Of a DNA stretch of 64,000 bases, positions 10,018-18,304 are shown in pieces. A program made the position numbers and the translations under genes. This stretch comes from Debaryomyces hansenii CBS767. Lineage: Eukaryota > Ascomycota > Pichiomycetes > Serinales > Debaryomycetaceae. Under the pieces are notes generated by a model that was given only the letters and a program-made list of their open reading frames with translations, did no database searches and had not been told where the DNA came from. How positions within the stretch are numbered: the first letter of the stretch is position 1; each line of letters opens with the position of its first letter. The stretch spans positions 1,240,001-1,304,000 of the forward strand of contig NC_006046.2 in assembly GCF_000006445.2 (NCBI RefSeq). The letters are read 5' to 3'.

Positions 10018-10243
10018 TTTCGCTGAATAATCAAGGTTGATACTCTTCAACCTAATGAAATTTTTAAGAGATATGAATCATGACAGATATTACCTTTTCA
10101 TTTTATTTATTTCGTGAGTTTTTTAATTATTCAGTTAATTATTTTTCTATAAATAAAAAATTTCACTTAGATTATGTTACATGTTATTCCTTTTATTTTC
10201 ATCTGTATAAAGTTGTATCTATATTTATAAAACGTGTGATATT

Positions 10244-10726
10244 CTAATTCTTACCTGTAGATCCGAATCCACCTTCACCTCTAGCAGTGATGTCCAATTC
10301 TTCGGCAGTGATTTGTTTAATGTCAGCCATCACGATCTTTTCCAAGACCAATTGAGCAATTCTATCACCTTTTTGAATTGTAAAGTCTTTCTGTGCATGA
10401 TTGAAAAGAACAACCTTGACTTCACCACGGTAGTCGGCATCTATAACACCAGCACCAGTAGAAATACCGTGTTTAACAGCTAAACCAGATCTTGGAGCAA
10501 CTCTTCCGTAAGTTCCAATAGGAACTGCAACACTTATATCAGTTCCAACTAAACCTTGGCCTTGTGCTGGAATAACAGCTTCTTCTGAAGCGTAAATATC
10601 ATATCCAGCAGATAAGACTGATCCTCTAGTTGGTAAAGTAGCATTTTCTGAACGTAAAAATACCCTTAAGCTTTGTTCTGCTTCTTGGGTTTTTTGATTC
10701 TTGATAGTTTGTTCGGCGTCAGTCAT
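10244..10726 (-). CDS. DUT1: dUTP diphosphatase (dUTPase)
   Basis: The 160-aa protein carries all five trimeric dUTPase motifs in order: [29 protein letters not shown] (catalytic Asp), [10 protein letters not shown], and [10 protein letters not shown] at the C-terminus. It hydrolyses dUTP to dUMP and pyrophosphate, keeping uracil out of DNA and supplying dUMP for thymidylate synthesis. The ATG is 65 bp from a perfect MCB element (ACGCGT at 10791-10796), which fits G1/S-phase expression. In S. cerevisiae DUT1 (YBR252W) neighbours SRB6 and TRS20, and the same genes are within 10 kb here. Confidence 0.98.
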   Translation of the reverse strand: MTDAEQTIKNQKTQEAEQSLRVFLRSENATLPTRGSVLSAGYDIYASEEAVIPAQGQGLVGTDISVAVPIGTYGRVAPRSGLAVKHGISTGAGVIDADYRGEVKVVLFNHAQKDFTIQKGDRIAQLVLEKIVMADIKQITAEELDITARGEGGFGSTGKN

Positions 10727-10790
10727 TGTTGAATTGTGAATAAGAAAATTAATTTAATATGGAAGATGATTATATCTTTTAATACAGCCT

Positions 10791-10796
10791 ACGCGT
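10791..10796. promoter_or_regulatory. MCB element (ACGCGT) in the DUT1 promoter
   Basis: A perfect ACGCGT sits 65 bp before the DUT1 ATG, and a second CGCG core (CCCGCGTTTTG, about 10811-10821) is 20 bp further out. MBF (Mbp1-Swi6) binds ACGCGT and drives S-phase genes such as dUTPase. The intergenic space (10727-10865) serves only DUT1, because the next gene ends at 10866 on the same strand. Confidence 0.75.
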
Positions 10797-10865
10797 CGAA
10801 GATATAAATGTCCCGCGTTTTGTGTAGTGGGCCTTCAATTGCAAAATTCAGTAACTATTTAAATA

Positions 10866-12137
10866 TTAATCCCTTGTAACCACTAAATTACCCTTATGTA
10901 GATAGACTAGCTTATCCACATACATCCTGTTCAAGTATCTATAACCGTTTATCTTTTCATGCATATCTTCTCTCCAGTTGTACGATGAGTGTAACCCGTA
11001 CACACCACCCATCTCATAAATATAATCCATGACCATTTCTACTTTCCAATCGAGGATCATCTCCTTATAGAGTCTTGTATTTGATGATATTTTATCAACA
11101 TCCTCGTAAAGTTTTTTCTCTTCTTCTGTGAAAGTTTTCCACTCTCTGGCTGCTGCTTTAGTTGTAGCTAGTTTTTGCATATTGTTTTTAGATGCGTTTG
11201 AATTAAGACCGTTTAACTCCTCATTTGTTGGTTCATATGTTTTACTGAATTGAATAAGGAACCTCAGATAGGGAGTTTTATGTTTATATGGTCGAAGCCT
11301 TATCTTCATTGCGTGCTCTTGTCTTTTACGCTCTTTTTCTAGATAGTATTGCTTTTTAGGAGGAGGTAAGTTGTTGAACATCCTTTCAACCTTTGCATAA
11401 TAAAAGTTGTCGTCGTCTATTTCATGTAGTATATCGGTATAATATATCTGTAATGCTTTTCTTTGTGAATTTCTGCCGAATGTCTCCTTTATCAACGTAT
11501 CGTAGTAGTCCTTTTCAAAGTCATAAATATCTCCTTTAACACGAAGCTTATCTTTTATTATCTCCCAGGGGTAGAGTCCCAGTAGAGGGTACGGATTGAA
11601 CATATATTTAGACAGGTTTCTCTTAAGATATGCGACAATTTCATAACCCATCCATATTCTTAACCTTTCATTATATAAATGTTCAATGATTTGGCTGTCA
11701 TAATATCCTTCTTTATCTCTACTACTTAGCATTGACCAATATTTCTTTTCATGTCTATTCAATTGCAGCTCAATCTTGAATAATTCGAACCCTGTAGCAT
11801 ATTGAGGCTTCGGATGGACATATTGGGGTTTATCATCATCCACCATTTTCTGATATTTATATATTTGGTCACTATCTAATTGATTCCATTCGTCGAGTTT
11901 AAACTCATGATTTGAGTCTTGAACGAAGTGATCATATTCCGTAAGGCATGTGGCTGGAAATAGCTTCTGCCTTAATAATTTAGAATCTTCTTTAACCTGC
12001 GATGTACTTACTGGATATCCAATTTCGAACGGTTCCTTCATCCATTTCTCGCTTAGATAGTACGACTTAGATCGAAGGAGCTGTCGCCTTGGAATTGAGA
12101 CACCAAATCGTACCAATCGTGGTGTAGGACCGTACAT
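10866..12137 (-). CDS. Putative mitochondrial HMG-box-like protein
   Basis: This 423-aa protein is not one I can name. The first 35 residues are rich in Arg and Ser and lack acids up to the SEKW segment, so they look like a mitochondrial targeting sequence. Two stretches have the pattern of degenerate HMG boxes. One is near residues 110-160 (ATGFELFKIELQ, later YWSMLSSRDKEGYYD). The other is near residues 280-370 (TPYLRFLIQFSKTY, then AAREWKTFTEEEKKLYEDVD). The part between is rich in Tyr, Lys and Arg. Length is greater than Abf2 (183 aa) or Gcf1-type proteins (about 245 aa), which also have two boxes. A mitochondrial DNA- or RNA-binding role is an inference. It lies 139 bp downstream of the DUT1 start on the same strand, and a CACGTG lies 48 bp before its ATG. 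Confidence 0.7.
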   Translation of the reverse strand: MYGPTPRLVRFGVSIPRRQLLRSKSYYLSEKWMKEPFEIGYPVSTSQVKEDSKLLRQKLFPATCLTEYDHFVQDSNHEFKLDEWNQLDSDQIYKYQKMVDDDKPQYVHPKPQYATGFELFKIELQLNRHEKKYWSMLSSRDKEGYYDSQIIEHLYNERLRIWMGYEIVAYLKRNLSKYMFNPYPLLGLYPWEIIKDKLRVKGDIYDFEKDYYDTLIKETFGRNSQRKALQIYYTDILHEIDDDNFYYAKVERMFNNLPPPKKQYYLEKERKRQEHAMKIRLRPYKHKTPYLRFLIQFSKTYEPTNEELNGLNSNASKNNMQKLATTKAAAREWKTFTEEEKKLYEDVDKISSNTRLYKEMILDWKVEMVMDYIYEMGGVYGLHSSYNWREDMHEKINGYRYLNRMYVDKLVYLHKGNLVVTRD

Positions 12138-12184
12138 TTTGTCCTGATAGTAGAGTTAATACGAATCGTTGTTATTCATTAATA

Positions 12185-12191
12185 CACGTGA
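12185..12191. promoter_or_regulatory. Cbf1-type E-box CACGTGA
   Basis: CACGTGA (reverse complement TCACGTG) lies about 50 bp before the ATG at 12137 and is the only such core in this promoter. In CTG-clade yeasts Cbf1 is linked to respiratory and sulfur genes, which would fit a mitochondrial product. The link is an inference. Confidence 0.4.
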
Positions 12192-12296
12192 TAAATATAT
12201 CTATAAATGTTCAGTATAGTATGTACTTCTTCATAATATACTATAGTTTATATTATGACTATTACGACTTACTATGTAGTAATCGCTTGATTGACA

Positions 12297-13205
12297 TCAA
12301 GAGTCTGTAAATGACTTTCTTTCGAATAGTTCATAAAGTTTAATCAGTAGTATCCATGGGACGGTACCTCCAATGATTTTTGCTCTATCTGGAGTTGAAG
12401 AAAAGTCACCAGCTTGTCTTATAAGATTAATCTCATCTTCATTCAATGCTCTGCCAATTGGTGAAACAGTTGATTGTTTATATATACACTGGAAAAGTAC
12501 CAATTGAATAAATAATATAATTAGATCGGATACCAATAGCCCAGGTAGTCCCAATTGAAATAGCTTATACCAATAATTGGTCTCTTTAGTAATATCTTCA
12601 GGGGTTGACTCCCCGATAAAAGAAATAAACCACCATGACCCATTTTCTAACATTTTTAACTTATCATCATTCACTATCAGCACCATCCATGTGCATACAA
12701 ACAATACGTGATACACGCATGTTATTATCGCTTTCCAGTAGATGAACGAACAAGCCTTTATAAATATATTGTTAATTAGGTCATCTCTCGAAAGGTCATT
12801 GGGTGTACCAGCATTATCTTGCCTTCGTCTATTAATAAAATCTGTAACAGCCTCATTGATTACGTGAATGCCGCCACTACTAGGATCACCGGTAATAGAA
12901 CTGCAGCTTAAAATCTTCTGCACTATTATATGTAATAGAACTGGTAGTATGCATGCTGAATGGCAATATTTAATAAATTGGTACCCTAGTAGCAAATAAA
13001 CCAAAGTATCAAGTTGTGATATCAAATTCTGCTGATGTCTGGTTTTTTGAACTATAAATTGTTTGTTCCGAAACTTCGAATTGTTCTCTTCGTCTATGAT
13101 TGTTGTGGCAACTGCTTTTGTATTTGTTCGTAATTCTGTTCCTGATACAACTGATAGGGCATTAGGAAATGATCCAGGGATAACCGGTCTGTAATCGTCG
13201 CTCAT
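12297..13205 (-). CDS. Fungal membrane protein, possibly DUF1746 family
   Basis: The 302-aa protein has a soluble N-terminus of about 65 residues. The segment that follows (ISQLDTLVYLLLGYQFIKYC and onward to VLLHIIVQKIL) resembles the DUF1746 signature of Leu/Tyr-rich paired helices. Further hydrophobic spans are near residues 155-175 (ITCVYHVLFVCTWMVLIV) and 220-245 (LGLPGLLVSDLIILFIQLVL). I therefore see about four membrane helices, with the N-terminus and the C-terminal tail outside the bilayer. No catalytic motif is visible. DUF1746 proteins are poorly characterised fungal ER or nuclear-envelope membrane proteins. The gene ends 160 bp upstream of the HMG-like gene on the same strand. That it is a real gene is likely; the family call is tentative. 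Confidence 0.65.
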   Translation of the reverse strand: MSDDYRPVIPGSFPNALSVVSGTELRTNTKAVATTIIDEENNSKFRNKQFIVQKTRHQQNLISQLDTLVYLLLGYQFIKYCHSACILPVLLHIIVQKILSCSSITGDPSSGGIHVINEAVTDFINRRRQDNAGTPNDLSRDDLINNIFIKACSFIYWKAIITCVYHVLFVCTWMVLIVNDDKLKMLENGSWWFISFIGESTPEDITKETNYWYKLFQLGLPGLLVSDLIILFIQLVLFQCIYKQSTVSPIGRALNEDEINLIRQAGDFSSTPDRAKIIGGTVPWILLIKLYELFERKSFTDS

Positions 13206-13497
13206 TTAAAATGTTTACAGTTCAGTGAATAGTGAGTACTAGATATCCTGATATCTATTTCATATTAAGTCTAAGCTCAGAGACGAAAAGGAATATTTTT
13301 AGTTTTGATATTAAGGGAACTGTGCGTTTATTATTTTCATTGCGAAGGCACTAATAGTTGATAATTTTAAAATACATAATCTAGATACAAATGAAATTAA
13401 CCATCTGCTTAAAAACTATTATACATGACATAAAGACTTCGAAGAAACATAATATTAAATTTTATATAAGATTTGAAAGTTCATACCATATCTAAAA

Positions 13498-14691
13498 TTA
13501 GTTGAATAAAGCACCAATGTCAGCAGGCATTTCTTCAATTTGAGTAGAGTAGAACTTTTCGATTTCTCTCATCATACCAACATCTTGGTCAGTGACGAAG
13601 TTGATGGCAACACCCTTTCTACCGAAACGACCACCTCTACCAATTCTGTGAATGTAGTTTTCTTTGTTGGCTGGTAAATCGTAGTTAATAACTAAGGAAA
13701 CTTGTTGGACATCAATACCTCTGGCTAATAAATCAGTAGAGATCAAGATACGGGAAGAACCAGATCTGAATTCGTTCATGATGGTGTCTCTATCAGCTTG
13801 TGGTAAGTCGGCGTGGATGGCAGAAACAGTAAAGTTTTCACCCTTCAACTTGGTGGTCAAGAATTCGACCTTGGATCTGGTGTTACAGAAGATAACAGCT
13901 TGGGTAACTGAGATGGAATCGTATAAATCACATAAACAATCGAACTTGTAGTCTTCTTGTTCGACGTTAATGTAGAATTGCTTAATACCTTCCAAAGTTA
14001 ATTCATCCTTCTTGACTAAAATACGGACTGGGTTGTTCATAAACTTGGTGGTGACTTCTAAGACATCTTGTGGCATGGTAGCAGATAATAAGACAACTTG
14101 GGTGGTTTCTGGTAATAATCTGAAAATGTTGTAAATTTGTTCCTTGAAACCAGATGACAACATTTCATCGGCTTCATCCAAAATGAACATCTTGACCTTG
14201 TCAGTCTTGAAGAAACGACGTTCGATCATGTCGAAAACTCTACCTGGAGTACCAACAACGATTTGAACACCGGACTTGAAGGCTTCAATATCGTCCTTCA
14301 TCGAGGTACCACCAATAGAGGCGTGCACAGTGACGTTCAAGTATAAACCAATATGGGTGATAACGTTTTGAATTTGCAATGCTAATTCTCTGGTTGGTGC
14401 CAAGATTAATGCTTGGGTGGACTTTTCGTTTTCATCAATTCTTTGTAATGCGGAAATGGTGAAAGTGGCGGTCTTACCAGTACCAGATTGAGCTTGAGCT
14501 AATACATCACGTCCTTCAGTAATAGGTAAGATAGCTCTTTGTTGAATAGCGGATGGCGATTCGTAACCGTAACCGAAAATACCTCTAACGATATTTGGTT
14601 TCAAGTTTAAATCATCGAATGTGTAAACGACGTTGTCGTAATTGGTTTCAATCAAACCAGAGTCGATTTCAGTAATACCTTCAGAAGCCAT
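13498..14691 (-). CDS. TIF1: Translation initiation factor eIF4A
   Basis: The 397-aa DEAD-box helicase matches eIF4A in length (395 in S. cerevisiae) and in all motifs: the Q-motif region [11 protein letters not shown], Walker A AQSGTGKT (67-74), PTRELA, TPGR, DEAD (within ILDEADEM), SAT, and HRIGRGGR in the second RecA domain. It unwinds the 5' leader of mRNAs as part of eIF4F. Codon choice is strongly biased to a few codons (TTG, AGA, GGT, and similar), as expected of a very highly expressed gene. It begins the block TIF1-GLG1-RPS21-TRM2-RHO4, which matches S. cerevisiae YKR059W-YKR055W. A poly(A) tract at 14815-14832 lies in its promoter. Confidence 0.98.
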   Translation of the reverse strand: MASEGITEIDSGLIETNYDNVVYTFDDLNLKPNIVRGIFGYGYESPSAIQQRAILPITEGRDVLAQAQSGTGKTATFTISALQRIDENEKSTQALILAPTRELALQIQNVITHIGLYLNVTVHASIGGTSMKDDIEAFKSGVQIVVGTPGRVFDMIERRFFKTDKVKMFILDEADEMLSSGFKEQIYNIFRLLPETTQVVLLSATMPQDVLEVTTKFMNNPVRILVKKDELTLEGIKQFYINVEQEDYKFDCLCDLYDSISVTQAVIFCNTRSKVEFLTTKLKGENFTVSAIHADLPQADRDTIMNEFRSGSSRILISTDLLARGIDVQQVSLVINYDLPANKENYIHRIGRGGRFGRKGVAINFVTDQDVGMMREIEKFYSTQIEEMPADIGALFN

Positions 14692-14814
14692 GTTGTAGTA
14701 TTCGAATTATAAGTTAATAAATTTACTAATTCGTATGTAATTATATAAATACTGTACTTTTTTTAATATTCAAGGGATCTGCTATTGAATTTTGCCATTT
14801 CAATGAGCCCAATG

Positions 14815-14832
14815 AAAAAAAAAAAAAAAAAA
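14815..14832 (+). repeat. Poly(A) tract of 18 bases in the TIF1 promoter
   Basis: An uninterrupted run of 18 A residues lies 124-141 bp upstream of the TIF1 ATG; as TIF1 is on the minus strand it reads poly(T) in the gene's orientation. Poly(dA:dT) tracts exclude nucleosomes and are typical of strong yeast promoters. The exact length is prone to polymerase slippage and sequencing error. Confidence 0.85.
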
Positions 14833-14966
14833 TTCTTTGTAATTTTTTTCTCCGGGTAACACAGTCACAAGATACTACTGGTACTACTAGTTTATAGTCT
14901 ATTGGGTGCTAAATCGAATAAAATCGTGTATAACCTATTTGCTTTTGTAGAGAATATGCTAAAACG

Positions 14967-16706
14967 CTAATCGAACGTTCTCTGTGGAACATATTGTTCC
15001 TTGTTGAACTCCCAGGGAAATAATTTGGCAATGGGGGTATCATTTTGAGGTGAGTCTTGTTCTGTCCGTTGGAACAGGTCTTGATCCAAGTTTGCTGGGT
15101 GGGTCTGGTCTATTTGGAGGTTAGCTAACGTTTTGTAGATTTCTTCATGCTCCAATTGACCGGATCCGGGTGGTGTTGAGCTAGGGACCGGATCTGCGTT
15201 ATCGGAGATGGCTCGAGGCATATATGGATGGGGAAGAACAACGTTGTCGTCAGCAAATACTCTTTCTGGTCTCTGAGAGGTGTGGTGGCCAAATGGGTGC
15301 GCTGTGGAGTCGTTGTCTGTAGGCTGCTCTACTGTAGGATGTTCGTCTTTGTTATGTTCAACTGTAGGATGTCCATCGGAAGGACGTTGAGCTTCCATAG
15401 AAAGTTGAACACCTTCATATTCTGGTGCATGCGAATCCTCATGGGTGGACTTTTCATCGCTAGAGTCCCATGCATTTGTGAATGATCTCATGCCTTTCTC
15501 GAGCTCTACAGTTTCATGATTAACGGGCTTGGCCGCAGGAGGTGGTTCGTTTGCAGGATCCCACGAAGCGTCAACACTGGGGACAATGTTGCTGGGAATG
15601 TGCTGGTAGTTTGTTGGATCGCAGAGATACGACGGATCGAATTTCTCACCCTGTTTTGAGTTCGTCGGTGGAGTTTCTACCGGCTGTATTTGAGTTTCCC
15701 TTTGATCTTCGAACGATCTAGATTCAACAACTAAATCGCCCCCACCATGATAAACAACTTCCTCAACTGTGACATTACCAAAATACCCATACCATGTGTC
15801 CCACCACTGGCCATAAATACCAATGGGAAGTTCTGCTTTCCATGGTTTCATGGGTCCAATAAAATGAACAAGTTTTATTTGGGATTTTTCTCCATTGAAA
15901 TGAGGCAATAAATTCGAATACCCTCTACCCAGACTGCCGTATATAGTGCTCAACCACCCAGTACTGGCAAAATGCTTGTATGCGGGCAAATATTCGTATT
16001 CGGTGGACGGAGTTACGTTATATAAAAATGGCAATGGAATCCAATTCGACGATTTGGCACCATAAGCAGCCGCAACCTCCGTCTGGTTAGAAGACACTAA
16101 ATCTCGAACCCAATCTGGCTGCAGGTTGAAATACTCGTTTAGGAGACCCTGGTCCGCCCCATCGAACGAAAGCTTGCGATCAACTCTCGATTCCTCTATT
16201 AAGTTCAATAGATTAGTGTAGTCGGACATGTTCGGCTTCAACAACATGACCCCTGAGTTGAAGATATCTGGAAACCCACTATCAGGAGCTGCGAGAATCT
16301 TATTGGAAGCGAAGTCTAACTTCAACAAATCGAGAATTGACCCCTGCGATTCATCCTTGGGGACATTAGGCAAAGTGTCAGCATCCAAGTACAATATATT
16401 GTCGTACTTTGTCAACGACCAAAGCTGGATTTTGGTAAATGTCTGCTTCAATTCAGGTCTCCCTAAGTCGTAGGTCAACCTGTGATCCATATCGGACTCC
16501 AATTGTTCTACTTCAATTATATCATCGTACAAACCCCGCAAAAGTGATACCTGAGAGTCGTTCAACCGTTCTTTATCAATAATAACCCCCAATGAAATAT
16601 TAACCTCGGGCTGGCGTTCGAGGATCTTACGGAGCGCAATGGCTAGAACAAGGGCCCCTGCCAAATATTCTTCGTTATATAAAAGAGTGAATACCCCTTG
16701 AGTCAT
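14967..16706 (-). CDS. GLG1: Glycogenin glucosyltransferase
   Basis: I start the gene at the ATG at 16706 (MTQGVFTLLYNEEYLAGA), giving 579 aa. The frame stays open 16 codons further upstream, but only from a TTG, and the chosen start matches the family N-terminus. Residues 1-290 are a GT8 glycosyltransferase domain: the DxD motif is DAD (108-110, in ILYLDADTLP), followed by FNSGVMLLKPN, DGADQGLLNEYF and VHFIGPMKPW. Glycogenin self-glucosylates on Tyr and primes glycogen synthase. The rest is a long Pro/His/Ser-rich linker ending in a conserved KLFPWEFNKEQY motif, the glycogen-synthase-binding tail. It lies between TIF1 and RPS21, as in S. cerevisiae (YKR058W). Confidence 0.93.
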   Translation of the reverse strand: MTQGVFTLLYNEEYLAGALVLAIALRKILERQPEVNISLGVIIDKERLNDSQVSLLRGLYDDIIEVEQLESDMDHRLTYDLGRPELKQTFTKIQLWSLTKYDNILYLDADTLPNVPKDESQGSILDLLKLDFASNKILAAPDSGFPDIFNSGVMLLKPNMSDYTNLLNLIEESRVDRKLSFDGADQGLLNEYFNLQPDWVRDLVSSNQTEVAAAYGAKSSNWIPLPFLYNVTPSTEYEYLPAYKHFASTGWLSTIYGSLGRGYSNLLPHFNGEKSQIKLVHFIGPMKPWKAELPIGIYGQWWDTWYGYFGNVTVEEVVYHGGGDLVVESRSFEDQRETQIQPVETPPTNSKQGEKFDPSYLCDPTNYQHIPSNIVPSVDASWDPANEPPPAAKPVNHETVELEKGMRSFTNAWDSSDEKSTHEDSHAPEYEGVQLSMEAQRPSDGHPTVEHNKDEHPTVEQPTDNDSTAHPFGHHTSQRPERVFADDNVVLPHPYMPRAISDNADPVPSSTPPGSGQLEHEEIYKTLANLQIDQTHPANLDQDLFQRTEQDSPQNDTPIAKLFPWEFNKEQYVPQRTFD

Positions 16707-17066
16707 CTCTATTTTACTACTACTGTGGAGTAAAATGGTTGTTAAAAAATGCAATTTTTCACTAGTGCAACAAAAAAGATACCGCCAAAATCTATGTTCT
16801 TGTCAACAATGAAGTTTAAATGCTAATGCTATTCACCACACAAAACAATGCTAATCAATCTATTCAGATAAAGAGCTTATCCTGCCATTAGTTATTTTGA
16901 TATGGTGATCATTAAGGAAACCACCAATTCGTGCTCCGCACACTTTACAAGTCCGTCCACTATAAAACCTTTTATGACATTAAATTAGATATACACACAC
17001 ATAAGACAAAAAATATATAATCAAACTATTAATTTAAGTTAAACCATGCACGTAATATACCGAAAC
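16707..17066. other. GLG1/RPS21 intergenic region (360 bp)
   Basis: This region holds the promoter of GLG1 and the 3' end of RPS21; both genes are on the minus strand. It is AT-rich with scattered T and A runs. I see no RNA gene, and no further element that I can name. Confidence 0.6.
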
Positions 17067-17715
17067 TTAACGGGAGTAACTCCAGACGTTTTTCAATAAA
17101 CCGTCTTGTTGAGCTAATCTGTTTAAAGAGTCATCAGCTTCACCTCTACCTCTGATGTAACCACATAAAGCGTAGGTGGTGTTGTCACCTGGGATAGCTC
17201 TACCTTCTTCATCGACGTTAGCGATGTTAATTTGAACAGAAGAGTGGTCCTTGGCCTTCATGATTCTGTTGGTGGCAGAACATTTTCTTGGGACGTATAA
17301 TTCAACCTAAAATTGTTAGTATTGGTATTCATTTAGTCTTCCTCTGTCACAGTTGTTCATTCCGGAGTATCGTTGGTTTTATATTCATCCAAATACGTGA
17401 TTTTCGTTGCTTGGCTCTTCTCGAGTCGATTTATGTCCAATTCGCATATTTTTCACCTAGTGGGTACTCCTTCCCCTACTAATGGCATTATTTAACGTCA
17501 TTCCCTCTGATACTATGCTTCTACGTTCTGTTGTACGTGTTTCGTCGTGTGCCCTCTCGTTCTTCATTCTATAGGACTCTCTACTTGATTTCTTCGTGTT
17601 CACTCTTTCACTCTTTCATTTCGCTATTCTCCTCCGGTACAGTGGTCCAACTAATGACATATGAGGCTGTCTATCACTAATCTTTACTTACTAATTGACC
17701 TTTATCGTTTTCCAT
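17067..17715 (-). CDS. RPS21: 40S ribosomal protein S21 (eS21), two exons
   Basis: Exon 1 is 17692-17715 (MENDKGQL) and exon 2 is 17067-17306, starting [14 protein letters not shown] and continuing through [19 protein letters not shown] to the end WSYSR. The spliced product is 87 aa, the same as S. cerevisiae Rps21. It is a small-subunit protein needed for 18S rRNA maturation. Reading only the unspliced downstream frame would give a 64-aa fragment starting at an internal Met. The intron is 385 nt, long for this genome and typical of ribosomal protein genes. A perfect Tbf1-type palindrome lies 220 bp upstream. The gene sits in the TIF1-GLG1-RPS21-TRM2 block. Confidence 0.97.
17307..17691 (-). 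other. Spliceosomal intron of RPS21 (385 nt)
   Basis: On the minus strand the intron starts GTAAGT (17686-17691) and ends TTTTAG (AG at 17307-17308), with a perfect TACTAAC branch point at 17315-17321. The splice joins codons in phase 0 (Leu|Val). I looked for snoRNA boxes inside it and saw none that I can support. Confidence 0.95.
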
Positions 17716-18304
17716 TGTGACTGGTGTATTTATGGATATAAGCTATTCCTTTAACTATAGATATTTATCAATATTCTAAAAATTTTCACTCTAAGCACCA
17801 AGCCAATACCGTCCCCAACCACTAACAAAGTCGGTATGAGGCTTCATCCGAGCACGAGACGGAAATTTTTTTTTGGTGAAAACACGCCCATATTTATATT
17901 ACACAAAAATGTCGGTTTTCAGATTGGGTGGTACTAGGGCTTTAAGCCCTAATATGAGAACATGGTCTTGGGGGTTCCAGAAACGTGTTCTAGGGACTAG
18001 TGAAGGTAGGTGAATGTACGAAATAAACTGAAACGAAGGACATTTCGTTGTAGGGAGTAGAGTTAGATTATGGTTTGCTCAACGATATAGAGCGTATATT
18101 GGTAGAGAAACTTTTGTATACTGGATTGTTGATCGAGATCTAAGATGCTGCAAAATGGACTGAAGTAGAGTTCAAGGTCGTAGAGATCAAGATAGTAGAG
18201 ATCAAGGTAGCTTCAAGAGCTTTATGTACAATGGGTCTTACGACAACATGGTTGATAATTATGCATTGTGCTATGTAATTGTGATTAATGGTGGTGCTGG
18301 CCAG
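17716..18304. other. RPS21 promoter and TRM2 3' flank (589 bp)
   Basis: The part next to RPS21 contains a poly(T) stretch (about 17868-17876) and the Tbf1 palindrome at 17935-17951. The part nearer TRM2 carries purine-rich AGTAGAG/AGATCAAG repeats (about 18050-18210) without a convincing gene. A 34-codon frame starting at 17909 overlaps the palindrome and is not accepted as a gene. Confidence 0.6.
17935..17951. promoter_or_regulatory. Tbf1-type palindrome upstream of RPS21
   Basis: TAGGGCTTTAAGCCCTA is a perfect inverted repeat of the Tbf1 core (AGCCCTA) separated by one base. It lies 220-236 bp before the RPS21 ATG. In Candida albicans, ribosomal protein promoters use Tbf1 bound to a nearly identical palindrome (TAGGGC..GCCCTA), unlike the Rap1 sites of S. 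cerevisiae. The element is therefore both a likely RPS21 activator site and a clade marker. Confidence 0.85.

Noticed and set aside
16707..16754. Glycogenin frame extending upstream of 16706
   Set aside because: The first codon of the extension is TTG. The family N-terminus starts at the ATG at 16706.
17909..18013. A 34-codon frame starting MSVFRLGGTRALSPN with an A-rich start context and presequence-like composition
   Set aside because: It overlaps the Tbf1 palindrome of the RPS21 promoter, has no family match, and lacks a supported intron or continuation.
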